Below, in pieces: positions 1 to 7,842 of a DNA stretch of 48,424 bases. The stretch lies in contig CAMJZV010000024.1 of NCBI GenBank assembly GCA_946410305.1, positions 1 through 48,424 of the forward strand, read 5' to 3'. Origin of the DNA: an uncultured Prevotellaceae bacterium (GTDB lineage Bacteria; Bacteroidota; Bacteroidia; Bacteroidales; Bacteroidaceae). A model generated the notes under the pieces. The model was not told the DNA's origin. It ran no database searches and worked only from the letters and a program-made list of their open reading frames with translations. Numbering within the stretch: position 1 is the first letter of the stretch; every line of letters begins with the position of its first letter. A program made the translations under genes and the position numbers.

Positions 1-82
1 CGGCCTGCTTTGCCACTTTCCCGGTCTCAATTGTGATGGTTCTTCCATCAGGCAACTGAATACTTTTCGTAATTACGTTCAT
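1..82 (-). CDS. pnp: Polyribonucleotide nucleotidyltransferase, N-terminal fragment (runs off window)
   Basis: Only the first 27 codons are inside the window. The minus-strand reading starts at 82 and gives MNVITKSIQLPDGRTITIE followed by TGKVAKQA, the typical start of Bacteroidetes PNPase (first RNase PH domain). PNPase degrades RNA 3' to 5' by phosphorolysis and takes part in mRNA turnover. A minus-strand TAnnTTTG promoter lies at 141-148, so the gene is divergent from the thioredoxin-like lipoprotein gene. The identification rests on a short but distinctive stretch; the rest of the gene cannot be judged. Confidence 0.85.
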   Translation of the reverse strand, partial: MNVITKSIQLPDGRTITIETGKVAKQA

Positions 83-140
83 CTTGTATTAAAACATCTA
101 AAAATATAAAAAATTATTGCAATCGTTTGCAAATTGGGCA

Positions 141-148
141 CAAAGGTA
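141..148 (-). promoter_or_regulatory. Promoter -7 element for pnp
   Basis: Reads TACCTTTG on the minus strand, matching the Bacteroidetes -7 consensus TAnnTTTG, about 60 bp before the pnp start. No clean TTG is seen at the expected upstream distance. Confidence 0.6.
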
Positions 149-211
149 CACATTATTATTATAAGAGACGAATATTTGCGAGATTATTATTGTTTTTTAG
201 GAAAAAAGGTG

Positions 212-219
212 TACCTTTG
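212..219 (+). promoter_or_regulatory. Promoter -7 element for thioredoxin-like lipoprotein gene
   Basis: TACCTTTG, with TTG at 190-192 giving a 19-bp spacer, the classic Bacteroidetes -33/-7 pair. It ends 30 bp before the ATG at 250. This supports that start over an in-frame ATG at 127, which lies upstream of the promoter. Confidence 0.75.
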
Positions 220-249
220 CAGCCAAAATCGAAAAACAAGTATTCAAAA

Positions 250-1392
250 ATGAAAAAATATCTGATGATTGCTGTGGCTGCACTGGTCATTGCATCGTGT
301 AGTGAGAAGAAATTCCATGTAGAGGGTTCTATCAGCAACGCCAAGGACTCATTGCTCCTCTTGGAGAATGTGGGTATTGAAGACATTACCGTTGTCGACT
401 CTGTTCGTTTGGACGAAGACGGTTCCTTCAGTTTCAGTGGCGATGCCCAGGAGGCTCCCGAATTCTACCGTCTGCGCATTGCAGGACAGATCATCAACGT
501 GTCTATCGACTCTACCGAGACGGTGACGGTCAAAGCCAACTATCCACAGATGGCTACTGAATACGAGGTAAGTGGTTCTGACAACTGTCTGAAGATTAAG
601 GAACTGGCCCTCAAGCAGATTGCCCTGCGCCAGCAAGCCATCGCCATCAACGATAACGAAGAACTGACCGTTCAGGCTACCAACGACAGCATTATGGGCT
701 TGATCAACCAATACAAGGAAGATATCAAGAAGAACTACATCTATGCCGAGCCTGGTAAGTCTTATGCCTATTTCGCTCTGTTCCAGACATTGGGTGATAT
801 GCTGCTCTTCAACCCACGTGCCAATCGTGAGGACATCAAGGCCTTTGCTGCCGTAGCCACCAGCTGGGATGCCAACTATCCCAATTCCGCCCGTGGTGCC
901 AACCTGCACAATATTGCCATTGAAGGCATGAACAATATTCGCATCAACGACGCTGCCCGTGCACAGACCATTGATGCCAGCAAGGTATCGTCTGCAGGTC
1001 TCATCGATATCGTCCTGCGCGACAACAATGGCAAGCAGCGCAAGTTGTCAGACCTGAAGGGCAAGGTAGTATTGCTCGACTTCCATGTCTTTGCTACCGA
1101 GGAGTCGCCAGCTCGTATTCTCCAGCTCCGCGAAATCTATAACAAATACCACGCTCAGGGACTGGAAATCTTCCAGGTTAGCATTGACCCTGATGAGCAT
1201 TTCTGGAAGCAGCAGACTGCCGCACTACCCTGGATTAATGTTCGCGACGCTGATGGCCTGCAGTCGCAGACGCTGGCCATCTATAACGTACAGGCTATTC
1301 CCGACTTTTTCCTCATCGACCGCGATAACAATATCGTAGGACGTGCACAGAATATTAAAGACTTAGAGCAGACCATCAAGAGCCTGCTCTAA
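250..1392 (+). CDS. DUF4369/thioredoxin-fold lipoprotein lacking the CxxC motif
   Basis: The 380-residue protein begins with a lipoprotein signal (lipobox IASC, lipidated Cys17), so it should be membrane-anchored and face the periplasm or cell exterior. Residues about 22-115 resemble the DUF4369 beta domain common before thioredoxin domains in Bacteroidetes; about 245-380 form an AhpC/TlpA-like thioredoxin fold (KGKVVLLDF, later QAIPDFFLIDRDNNIVG with the cis-Pro loop). The redox site that normally reads WCxxC is FATEESPAR here (about 281-289), so no catalytic cysteines remain. Family members usually act in thiol-disulfide exchange; this one is more likely a binding or structural version. The start at 250 was chosen because it creates the signal peptide and follows a promoter. 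Convergent with the esterase gene, 7 bp away. Confidence 0.8.
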   Translation: MKKYLMIAVAALVIASCSEKKFHVEGSISNAKDSLLLLENVGIEDITVVDSVRLDEDGSFSFSGDAQEAPEFYRLRIAGQIINVSIDSTETVTVKANYPQMATEYEVSGSDNCLKIKELALKQIALRQQAIAINDNEELTVQATNDSIMGLINQYKEDIKKNYIYAEPGKSYAYFALFQTLGDMLLFNPRANREDIKAFAAVATSWDANYPNSARGANLHNIAIEGMNNIRINDAARAQTIDASKVSSAGLIDIVLRDNNGKQRKLSDLKGKVVLLDFHVFATEESPARILQLREIYNKYHAQGLEIFQVSIDPDEHFWKQQTAALPWINVRDADGLQSQTLAIYNVQAIPDFFLIDRDNNIVGRAQNIKDLEQTIKSLL

Positions 1393-1399
1393 GAAAAAC

Positions 1400-2497
1400 T
1401 TACCATTTCATGAGTTTACGAAGATAGGTCGTCAGTTCGACGGCCATCTTTTCGTGTTGTTTCAACGAAGGATGCCACGAGGCACCATACCCCAGCTCAC
1501 CAGTCTGTGGTGTGAAGTCGAAACGATAGACATTCTTGTCACCCTGCTTGTGGGCTTCTTCTGTCACCTCGTTAAGAATGTTGCGGGCAATATCCAGTTC
1601 CTTACCATTCAGCATCGAACCGCAAAGGAAGACAATCTTTGCCTTGGGATTATGGCTGCGTACCTGCTTGAGAAAACGCTGGTAGGCAGCCTTGAGCAAC
1701 GTTGTATCGTAGTTGTTGGTCGACAGGTCGTTAGTTCCCAGATTGATGCATACCAGCTGTGGTTGGAAACGGTTGAAGTCCCAGCGCTCACTACGGTCGT
1801 AGAGGTTGGTATATTCATATTCCGTTGTCATTACATTCTCTGGTGTGCCCTCTTTCGGACCACCATAGCTACGATAGACACCAATGCCTGAGCGCGCTAC
1901 CACATGGGCATAAGCGCCAAAGGCACGACAGGTCAGCTGGGCATAAGTGAGATAGTGATTCTCCGTCTCATACTCAAAGGGATCGGGAGCTACTATGCTC
2001 TCGTTGCCGTAGCCACATGTGATGCTGTTGCCAATAAACTCGATGGTTCGCTTAGGTAGTGCTGGTGGTGGCAACAGGCGGGCACCCTCGTCAAGTATCA
2101 GTCCACGGAAGTCGGGCTTCAGCTCGTAACCTTCTACCACATACATCAGTCGCAGCTGATGGTTACCTTCGGGCAGTGCTGTAGCCAGCGTGATGACTGA
2201 GTCGCGCTCTCCCATAACAGCCACCTTGAAAGGTACAGCCTGGTCTATCTGTGCCATGAAGTAGCCACTCTTGGGCTTAACCCACAATTTCAATGAAGTA
2301 CCTGTAAAACTGGCGTTGATCTGTGTGCCAGGAAAAGTGAACCGCGGACGTTCAGGATTGTCAAAGCAGATGCGCCCGATATACTGGATATCAGGATTGG
2401 TGGGTTTAACGACTGTTCCCTGCAAAGGGAGTGTAGTTGACGCCTCGATGCCTATCGACATCAAAATTGCTAAGGCAAATAGTATTCTTCGTTTCAT
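1400..2497 (-). CDS. Two-domain SGNH esterase, CE2-type (acetylxylan esterase-like)
   Basis: The 365-residue protein has an N-terminal signal peptide (about 1-19), a jelly-roll domain (about 25-145) and a C-terminal SGNH hydrolase domain. Motifs seen: block I GNSITCGYG with nucleophile Ser158, block III GTND (254-257), and block V ASWHPS with catalytic His342. The residue usually Asp in DxxH is Ala or Gly here, as expected for CE2 enzymes, which work with a Ser-His pair. CE2 enzymes remove acetyl groups from xylan and glucomannan side chains. Such genes are sometimes labelled xylanase in annotations, but nothing here resembles a xylanase domain. Monocistronic, with a minus-strand promoter at 2520-2527. 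The substrate is inferred from the family. Confidence 0.82.
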   Translation of the reverse strand: MKRRILFALAILMSIGIEASTTLPLQGTVVKPTNPDIQYIGRICFDNPERPRFTFPGTQINASFTGTSLKLWVKPKSGYFMAQIDQAVPFKVAVMGERDSVITLATALPEGNHQLRLMYVVEGYELKPDFRGLILDEGARLLPPPALPKRTIEFIGNSITCGYGNESIVAPDPFEYETENHYLTYAQLTCRAFGAYAHVVARSGIGVYRSYGGPKEGTPENVMTTEYEYTNLYDRSERWDFNRFQPQLVCINLGTNDLSTNNYDTTLLKAAYQRFLKQVRSHNPKAKIVFLCGSMLNGKELDIARNILNEVTEEAHKQGDKNVYRFDFTPQTGELGYGASWHPSLKQHEKMAVELTTYLRKLMKW

Positions 2498-2519
2498 GTT
2501 AGTAAACTGTTTCGTGCGG

Positions 2520-2527
2520 CAAAGTTA
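2520..2527 (-). promoter_or_regulatory. Promoter -7 element for CE2-type esterase
   Basis: TAACTTTG on the minus strand, 22 bp before the esterase start at 2497. Confidence 0.55.
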
Positions 2528-2571
2528 ATAAATTATTCATAATAATTAATGCATAATTGATATTTATTTTG

Positions 2572-2579
2572 TACCTTTG
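2572..2579 (+). promoter_or_regulatory. Promoter -7 element for ruvB
   Basis: TACCTTTG, ending 14 bp before the ruvB ATG. No TTG lies at the usual 19-20 bp spacing; the nearest is at 2557-2559 (12 bp). Confidence 0.6.
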
Positions 2580-2593
2580 CGAACAAAAAGCAG

Positions 2594-3631
2594 ATGATGG
2601 ACGAAGATTTTGACATCAGAGAACAGCAGTTGTCGTCGAGCGAGAAGGAGTTCGAGAACGCACTGCGCCCGCTGGCATTCAATGATTTCAGCGGTCAGCA
2701 GCAGGTTGTCGAGAACCTGGAAGTATTCGTAGAAGCTGCCAAATACCGTGGCGAGCCCCTTGACCACGTCTTGTTGCACGGTCCTCCCGGACTGGGTAAG
2801 ACTACCCTGTCAAACATCATTGCCAACGAGCTGGGCGTAGGCTTTAAGATTACCTCTGGCCCTGTGCTGGACAAGCCCGGTGACTTGGCAGGTATCTTGA
2901 CGTCGCTGGAGAAGAATGACGTGTTGTTCATCGATGAGATACACCGTCTGTCGCCCGTGGTTGAGGAGTACCTCTATTCAGCGATGGAAGACTACCGCAT
3001 CGACATCATGATTGACAAAGGTCCCTCGGCACGTTCCATCCAGATTGACCTCAACCCGTTTACATTGGTGGGTGCCACCACACGCAGCGGACTGCTCACG
3101 GCTCCACTTCGCGCCCGTTTCGGCATCAATATGCACCTGCAGTACTACGATCCAGAGACGTTGCAGAAGATTATCGAGCGCTCGGCAAGTATTCTGCGCG
3201 TACCCATCACCACGGATGCCTCGTTGGAGATAGCCCGTCGCTCACGTGGCACGCCCCGTATTGCCAATGCCTTGCTGCGCCGTGTGCGCGACTTCGCACA
3301 GGTCAAAGGCACAGGCCGCATCGACTCCAGCATCACCAAGATTGCCTTGAAGGCGCTGAATATCGACCAGTACGGTCTCGATGAAATAGACAACCGCATC
3401 CTGCTGACCATCATTGACAAGTTCCGTGGTGGTCCCGTTGGAATCACGACAATTGCCACCGCCATTGGTGAGGACGCTGGTACCGTTGAGGAGGTCTATG
3501 AGCCTTTCCTCATCATGGAGGGCTTCATCAAGCGCACCCCTCGTGGTCGTATGGCAACAGAACTGGCATATAAGCACTTCGGCCGCAACCCGTATTCCGG
3601 CAACATTATGGAACCAACATTGTTCGAATGA
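2594..3631 (+). CDS. ruvB: Holliday junction branch migration helicase RuvB
   Basis: The 345-residue AAA+ ATPase is the motor of the RuvAB complex that drives branch migration of Holliday junctions in recombinational repair. Walker [10 protein letters not shown] is at 63-71, Walker B LFIDEIH at 111-117, the GATTR sensor-1 region at 160-164 and the arginine-finger stretch APLRARFG near 170-177. The C-terminal winged helix ends in [17 protein letters not shown]. Length is normal for the family. Two consecutive ATG codons open the gene, so the start is at 2594 or 2597. It is followed at 59 bp by coaD in the same direction, with a palindromic repeat between. Confidence 0.97.
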   Translation: MMDEDFDIREQQLSSSEKEFENALRPLAFNDFSGQQQVVENLEVFVEAAKYRGEPLDHVLLHGPPGLGKTTLSNIIANELGVGFKITSGPVLDKPGDLAGILTSLEKNDVLFIDEIHRLSPVVEEYLYSAMEDYRIDIMIDKGPSARSIQIDLNPFTLVGATTRSGLLTAPLRARFGINMHLQYYDPETLQKIIERSASILRVPITTDASLEIARRSRGTPRIANALLRRVRDFAQVKGTGRIDSSITKIALKALNIDQYGLDEIDNRILLTIIDKFRGGPVGITTIATAIGEDAGTVEEVYEPFLIMEGFIKRTPRGRMATELAYKHFGRNPYSGNIMEPTLFE

Positions 3632-3640
3632 GTGCCTTTG

Positions 3641-3657
3641 CCCCCTAAGTTAGGGGG
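3641..3657. repeat. GC-rich near-perfect palindrome between ruvB and coaD
   Basis: CCCCCTAAGTTAGGGGG: two 8-nt arms around one base. It recalls the hairpin CCCCTCC/GGAGGGG between porM and porN (39469-39486) and may belong to the same class of small dispersed repeats. No T-run follows on the plus strand, so a terminator role is weak. Confidence 0.6.
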
Positions 3658-3689
3658 CGACAGGGGTCTGAACAAGATAAAACGTATAT

Positions 3690-4142
3690 ATGATGAGAAC
3701 AGGAATTTTCGTTGGTAGCTTCAATCCCTTTACCATAGGCCACGACAGCATCGTGACCCGTGCCCTTCCGCTCTTCGACCGCTTAGTGATTGGCGTAGTG
3801 GGCGACCAAGTGCACAAGCCCGATATGCCCAGTGCCGAGGAGCGCATCAAGGCCATCAGCGACCTCTATGCTGACGAGCCACGTATCGAGGTGAAGCCCT
3901 ACTATGGTTTGGCTGTCGACTTTGCGCGCGCAGAAAACGCCCATTTCATCGTGAAAGGCGTACGCTCTGTCAAAGACTTCGAGTACGAACGTGAGCAGGC
4001 AGACATCAATCGCCAGCTCAGTGGCATCGAGACCATCCTACTCTACTCTGAACCACAATATTCATCCATTTCATCGACAATGGTACGCGAGCTACAGCAC
4101 TTCGGTGTAGATGTTAGTGCATACTTGCCGAAACGCCAATAA
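3690..4142 (+). CDS. coaD: Phosphopantetheine adenylyltransferase
   Basis: The 150-residue cytosolic enzyme transfers AMP from ATP to 4'-phosphopantetheine, the penultimate step of coenzyme A synthesis. The nucleotidyltransferase signature is GSFNPFTIGHDSI (about 9-21) with the TxGH nucleotide-binding site (T15, H18). The C-terminal YSSISSTMVREL (about 123-134) is the second conserved ATP-binding motif. Length is slightly short but normal for Bacteroidetes CoaD. It lies between ruvB and ybeY, all plus strand. ATG at 3690 is immediately followed by a second ATG at 3693. Confidence 0.96.
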   Translation: MMRTGIFVGSFNPFTIGHDSIVTRALPLFDRLVIGVVGDQVHKPDMPSAEERIKAISDLYADEPRIEVKPYYGLAVDFARAENAHFIVKGVRSVKDFEYEREQADINRQLSGIETILLYSEPQYSSISSTMVRELQHFGVDVSAYLPKRQ

Positions 4143-4177
4143 TTAAGCATTAGGAATTAAGCATTAAGCATTAAGAA
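4142..4177 (+). repeat. Short tandem ATTAAGC repeats between coaD and ybeY
   Basis: Four imperfect units of ATTAAGCATTA-type sequence fill the whole 37-bp gap before ybeY. Simple repeats of this kind also sit at several other gene junctions in the window. Confidence 0.7.
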
Positions 4178-4179
4178 AA

Positions 4180-4590
4180 ATGATCACCTATTCTGCAGAA
4201 AACGTCAAGTTTCCCAATATCAAGCGTCGCGAGACCACAGCATGGATTCGTCGTGTGGCTGCCACCTACGGCAAAAAGGTCGGCGAGGTGGGCTACCTGT
4301 TCTGTGACGACGAGCACATCCTCGAAGTCAACAACGAATACTTAGGTCACGACTACTATACTGACATCATCACCTTTGACTATTGCGAAGACGATGTCCT
4401 TAATGGCGACCTCGTCATCTCGCTGGATACTGTTCGTTCCAATGCCGAGCTCTTCCACAAAGACTACGACGAGGAGCTGCATCGCGTTATCATCCACGGC
4501 ATTCTGCACCTCTGCGGTCAGAACGACAAAGGTCCTGGTGAGCGTGAACAGATGGAGGCTGCAGAGAACCGTGCGTTAGCCCTACGTTAG
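4180..4590 (+). CDS. ybeY: Endoribonuclease YbeY (rRNA maturation / ribosome quality control)
   Basis: The 136-residue single-strand-specific metallo-endoribonuclease acts in 16S rRNA 3' maturation and quality control. The zinc motif reads HGILHLCGQND, giving H106 and H110 as ligands. The position that is His in Escherichia coli (GYDH) is Asp116 here, within a GQNDKGP stretch, which I believe is the common Bacteroidetes variant. The N-terminal segment and the NNEYLGHDYYTDIITFDY region match the family. It is preceded by tandem ATTAAGC repeats and followed 25 bp later by a lipoprotein gene. Confidence 0.92.
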   Translation: MITYSAENVKFPNIKRRETTAWIRRVAATYGKKVGEVGYLFCDDEHILEVNNEYLGHDYYTDIITFDYCEDDVLNGDLVISLDTVRSNAELFHKDYDEELHRVIIHGILHLCGQNDKGPGEREQMEAAENRALALR

Positions 4591-4615
4591 GAAAAAGGGC
4601 CATTTCATCGACCTG

Positions 4616-5470
4616 ATGAGAATACTGTTGGTGCTCATATCAACTACTATCTGCCTGCTCAGTGCTTGTCAAAGGGCAGAAACACCGTCACCATCACTAA
4701 CAAAAGAGGGTGGTGTGGATAGTGCTGCCATCTATCAAGAGTGGGCTTATCGGGAGATTTTCGCTAATACTTTAGGTAAAGCAGAGAGCTTTGCCTATCG
4801 CTCTGTCATGTTTAGCAAGGATTCCGTCATGGAAAACAGTTCCATGATACTACTCTGTTATATCTATTATCGGGAAGGGAAACAAGATCAGTTGCAAATG
4901 CTGATGCAGACCATTTCTCCCGAGGGCTATGCGAACGTCATGGATATACAATGGCAGGTGGAACAGGCAAAGACGAACCATGAGCGCCAGCTATATGCCA
5001 CCGCCATCATATTACTGCTACTTATTTCCGGCATTGTCTGCTATTGGTATATCCACCGGATGCGGGCACAGGCAGTCATGTATCAGCAACGAATAGACCG
5101 GGTGCGCCAGGAACTGCTTAACAAGGAGTCAAACCCTACCGAGTTTGCTGCGATATCCATCAATGAGGCAAAACAAGGCATCGATGTTCTCTTTGCCATC
5201 ATCAACGACCAGAATATCAGCCAGATGGGTAAAGAAGAGGAGCAAGCCGTACTCAAGGCCCTTCCGCTCATTGACGCCCCTCTTGCAACACTGTTAGCCA
5301 AAGCTTCCTCACCTCTGACTCCTAAAGAGACCTATTTCTGCATCATGGAGTACTACGGCAAGAACGACCGCCAGAAAGCCCGTTCCTTCTGTTGCTCGGA
5401 ACAGGCTATTCGCAGCACCAAAAGTCGTCTCAACAAGAAGATAGACCTCTCTATTCTGCATTTGGAGTAA
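4616..5470 (+). CDS. Membrane-anchored lipoprotein with C-terminal HTH-like regulatory tail
   Basis: The 284-residue protein starts with a lipobox-type signal (LLSAC, Cys18). It has a helical segment at about 35-120, a transmembrane helix at about 127-147 and a cytosolic part. The last 45 residues (TPKETYFCIMEYYGKN... RSTKSRLNKKI) have the spacing of a LuxR/GerE-like helix-turn-helix. This resembles the Bacteroidetes arrangement of a periplasmic sensor, one membrane helix and a DNA-binding tail. Both a lipid anchor and an internal helix are predicted, so topology is uncertain. It follows ybeY by 25 bp, and its last 20 bp overlap the 3' end of the convergent radical SAM gene. Ligand and target unknown. 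Confidence 0.6.
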   Translation: MRILLVLISTTICLLSACQRAETPSPSLTKEGGVDSAAIYQEWAYREIFANTLGKAESFAYRSVMFSKDSVMENSSMILLCYIYYREGKQDQLQMLMQTISPEGYANVMDIQWQVEQAKTNHERQLYATAIILLLLISGIVCYWYIHRMRAQAVMYQQRIDRVRQELLNKESNPTEFAAISINEAKQGIDVLFAIINDQNISQMGKEEEQAVLKALPLIDAPLATLLAKASSPLTPKETYFCIMEYYGKNDRQKARSFCCSEQAIRSTKSRLNKKIDLSILHLE

Positions 5471-6068
5471 TATACTGGAAGCGGTCAAAGTCTTTGAAAC
5501 CCATTGCTTCCAGCTGTTGCTGGCTACGTTCCACATCCTGCTCTGTATTGTAATCAGGTATATGAGGTAGCCGGATAGTTACTTTACCAGTATCTGCATG
5601 GGCAGCTAACCACCGGAGGTTTCTGATAACATGACGATTCGACTTGCCAGTATAGCGATGATAGATGTCAGGATTCATATCCTTCACATCTATATAATAG
5701 TGGTCAACGTAAGGAGCGACAGCCTCTAAATGACGTCGTTCAACATTTAGCGAAGTCTCCACATAAACCCTCCATTCCATCGGGCAAGAGTTACAAAAAT
5801 CAACGATTCCATCACTACGCAATAATGGTTCCCCTCCACCAAAGACAACACCACCACCCGTTGCCTTGTAATAGAGGTCATCAACCATCACCTCACCAAG
5901 AATATCCCGCATCTCCATCTCACACCAAATGCCATCAGCCCTAAGGCACTGCGAATTGAGACAGTACTTACAGCGCAACGGACAGCCATGAAAGGCCACA
6001 AGGGTGGTCACCCCTTGTCCATCAGTAGCCAGTCGGTGGCGACAAATGCCAATCAATGGGAGTTTCAT
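5451..6068 (-). CDS. Radical SAM enzyme, glycyl-radical activase-like
   Basis: The 205-residue cytosolic protein carries the radical SAM cluster CPLRCKYC as Cys29-x3-Cys33-x2-Cys36, and a glycine-rich SAM-binding stretch GGGVVFGGGEP at about 71-81. The following YVETSLN and YYIDVKDM segments match pyruvate formate-lyase activase-like barrels. It lacks a second ferredoxin cluster, and no glycyl radical enzyme is nearby. The ATG at 6068 overlaps the stop of the upstream Cys-rich TonB gene (ATGA), so the two are translationally coupled; this supports this start over one 24 codons upstream. The partner suggests it may act on or with that protein rather than on pyruvate formate-lyase. Substrate unknown. 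Confidence 0.78.
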   Translation of the reverse strand: MKLPLIGICRHRLATDGQGVTTLVAFHGCPLRCKYCLNSQCLRADGIWCEMEMRDILGEVMVDDLYYKATGGGVVFGGGEPLLRSDGIVDFCNSCPMEWRVYVETSLNVERRHLEAVAPYVDHYYIDVKDMNPDIYHRYTGKSNRHVIRNLRWLAAHADTGKVTIRLPHIPDYNTEQDVERSQQQLEAMGFKDFDRFQYITPNAE

Positions 6069-6898
6069 TGTATTCTGAAAGTGATAGGAATCGTATATTT
6101 GGTTCTGACAGATTCTCCATTCAGCTTGCCAGGAATCCATTTAGGCATACCGTTTACAACCCGTAGGGCTTCCTCATCGAGAGACGGATAAACACTCTTC
6201 ACCACCTTCGCCTCAGCAACGCTTCCATCCCTTTCCACCACAAAGGAAACAATTACCCGTCCTTGAACACAGGTTTCCTCACAATCGTCAGGATAGCGTA
6301 CATTCGCTGTCAGATATTCGAACAGTGCTTTCTGTCCGCCAGGGAATGAAGGCATCTGTTCTACGACATCACCAAAGATTGTTTCTGGAATCTGTCCTAC
6401 AACAGGAGGCGCTGGAATGGTATCTATCGCACCTTTTAATATTTCGCTATAAGCAGTATCTGCCTGTTCTTTCTTAGGAGAAGCCTTGAACTTAGCCGTC
6501 CTTGTCTTTGCTGTTGGTTGACGCTCCTCAACAATCACACAGTCTTCAGGTGAGCGATAATCTATATCACCAGTAAGATGAGTAGCAGGCTGTGTCAAGA
6601 CCATACCTTCAGTCAAATAAGACTTTTCTACTTCTTCTACTTCCTTTGTCTTGTCGCCACAAGCTGACAAGGCAGACAGACCTGCCGAGATGCCGACAAT
6701 TGTGACCGCCTTACCCAACTGCTTGCGAATATCGAGCTGTCGTTCGATATACCTGACCTCTGCCTCGCAAGCAGGACACGTACCTCGACACTCTCCTTGA
6801 TGATGACACTCGCGTGGTTCATACTTAATCTCGTTTGCCTCAGCTACCTGCTTACGAATAGTCTTCAGCACGTTACAAATGGATTTACCTCTTGTCAT
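6065..6898 (-). CDS. Cys-rich TonB C-terminal-domain protein coupled to radical SAM enzyme
   Basis: In this 277-residue protein, residues 1-60 carry a cysteine cluster (Cys31, Cys37, Cys41, Cys44 with His32-His33) plausible for metal binding. A hydrophobic stretch at 62-79 ends in ALSAC, a lipobox-like sequence in mid-protein. A linker with Pro and acidic residues follows, and about 195-277 form a TonB C-terminal domain (GRVIVSFVVERDGSVAEAKV, ending IPITFRIQ). TonB domains usually transmit membrane energy to outer-membrane receptors, but the N-terminal Cys cluster ahead of the membrane segment is unusual. First gene of a two-gene operon, promoter at 6930-6937. The role of the Cys domain is not known to me. 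Confidence 0.75.
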   Translation of the reverse strand: MTRGKSICNVLKTIRKQVAEANEIKYEPRECHHQGECRGTCPACEAEVRYIERQLDIRKQLGKAVTIVGISAGLSALSACGDKTKEVEEVEKSYLTEGMVLTQPATHLTGDIDYRSPEDCVIVEERQPTAKTRTAKFKASPKKEQADTAYSEILKGAIDTIPAPPVVGQIPETIFGDVVEQMPSFPGGQKALFEYLTANVRYPDDCEETCVQGRVIVSFVVERDGSVAEAKVVKSVYPSLDEEALRVVNGMPKWIPGKLNGESVRTKYTIPITFRIQ

Positions 6899-6929
6899 AG
6901 TTTACAACATTTTTATGGTTTTGATGTTG

Positions 6930-6937
6930 CAAAGATA
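6930..6937 (-). promoter_or_regulatory. Promoter -7 element for the Cys-rich TonB / radical SAM operon
   Basis: TATCTTTG on the minus strand, 31 bp before the ATG at 6898. The rest of the gap to the LOG gene (6938-7060) holds only an inverted pair AATACTTG/CAAGTATT at 7011-7018 and 7033-7040. Confidence 0.65.
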
Positions 6938-7060
6938 CAGCAAGAAAATAACGATGTCAAGAGGTATCAGGCAATTGACACAAAAAGGAAGTTTATTCAA
7001 CTGACTATCAAATACTTGACTTTCTATGAAACCAAGTATTGACACAACAAAGTAGCTCTC

Positions 7061-7588
7061 CTATATCAAGGATTCTATCTCCTGAAGGCTGTTGGCTACG
7101 CAGATGTAGTCGCGCCACTGTCCTCGCACCATGCCTCGCTGTTGCAGGTCGTCGAGCATGGCGATAGTGGCATCCCAAAAGCCTAACATATTATATAGGA
7201 TGACCCGCTTGTGGTGATAGCCGATGGTGTAGGATGCTGCAACGGTAAACACCTCATCGAGAGTGCCCACCCCACCAGGCAATGCGATAAAAACGTCGCT
7301 TTCATCGAGCATCAGCTGCTTGCGCTCACTTAGGTTGTTGCACGTCACTACCCTATCATTATACTGCGACGTGCGCCCTGTCTCCTCCACAATCGAGGGT
7401 ACCACACCCACAGTCTGGCCGCCAGCCTCCTTGACAGCTTTTGCCAAACACTCCATTAGCCCTTGGTTCACCCCACCAAAGACGATTACATGACCATTCT
7501 TCGCTGCCCAGTGTCCTAATTCCTCTGTCAGTTGGAAAAAGGCAGCATTTATCTGGTTATTCGCAGAACAAAATACACAAATCTTCAT
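7061..7588 (-). CDS. LOG-family nucleotide hydrolase (lysine decarboxylase-like fold)
   Basis: The 175-residue cytosolic Rossmann-like protein carries the LOG motif PGGVGTLDE at 104-112 and FGGVNQGLM at about 37-45. LOG-family enzymes cleave ribose 5'-phosphate from purine nucleoside monophosphates (cytokinin riboside phosphoribohydrolase); in bacteria the physiological substrate is often unclear. MKICVFCSAN matches the usual N-terminus of the family, so the ATG at 7588 is preferred to one 13 codons upstream. A minus-strand TATCTTTG lies at 7597-7604, only 8 bp before that ATG. The GGAG before the ATG may be largely or wholly untranscribed, so the mRNA would be nearly leaderless. Confidence 0.88.
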   Translation of the reverse strand: MKICVFCSANNQINAAFFQLTEELGHWAAKNGHVIVFGGVNQGLMECLAKAVKEAGGQTVGVVPSIVEETGRTSQYNDRVVTCNNLSERKQLMLDESDVFIALPGGVGTLDEVFTVAASYTIGYHHKRVILYNMLGFWDATIAMLDDLQQRGMVRGQWRDYICVANSLQEIESLI

Positions 7589-7596
7589 ATCTCCTG

Positions 7597-7604
7597 CAAA
7601 GATA
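7597..7604 (-). promoter_or_regulatory. Promoter -7 element very close to the LOG start codon
   Basis: TATCTTTG on the minus strand, 8 bp from the ATG at 7588. The usual start site a few bases downstream would give a leader of almost no length. Confidence 0.6.
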
Positions 7605-7690
7605 TAAATAATTCTCTGAACTGCCAAACAATATCATCGAAAGCGCTTGGAAAAGTAGGTCACCTATGCGTCGTTCCTGACGTTCCTTAT

Positions 7691-7721
7691 ACCCGTTCCG
7701 ATGGTGTTTTGCGGAACGGGT
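7691..7721. repeat. Strong hairpin in the LOG / orphan gene gap
   Basis: ACCCGTTCCG (7691-7700) pairs perfectly with CGGAACGGGT (7712-7721) over an 11-nt loop. It is followed by TGACTGTCCCCTGGCATA (7729-7746), a short sequence repeated at 8510-8525. No T-run follows. The gap contains no credible gene. Confidence 0.7.
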
Positions 7722-7826
7722 CGTAGATGACTGTCCCCTGGCATATGATAAGTGCTTCTTTGCAATCTGGATAAATTTTATTTGAATAATACCTTATTTA
7801 TTTTTGGCTGTTTGATTTTATTTTGC

Positions 7827-7834
7827 TATCTTTG
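7827..7834 (+). promoter_or_regulatory. Promoter -7 element for the 149-residue orphan gene
   Basis: TATCTTTG with TTGG beginning at 7804 (20-bp spacer). The ATG at 7843 starts only 8 bp after the element, predicting a leaderless or nearly leaderless mRNA. Confidence 0.7.
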
Positions 7835-7842
7835 CATATCGT

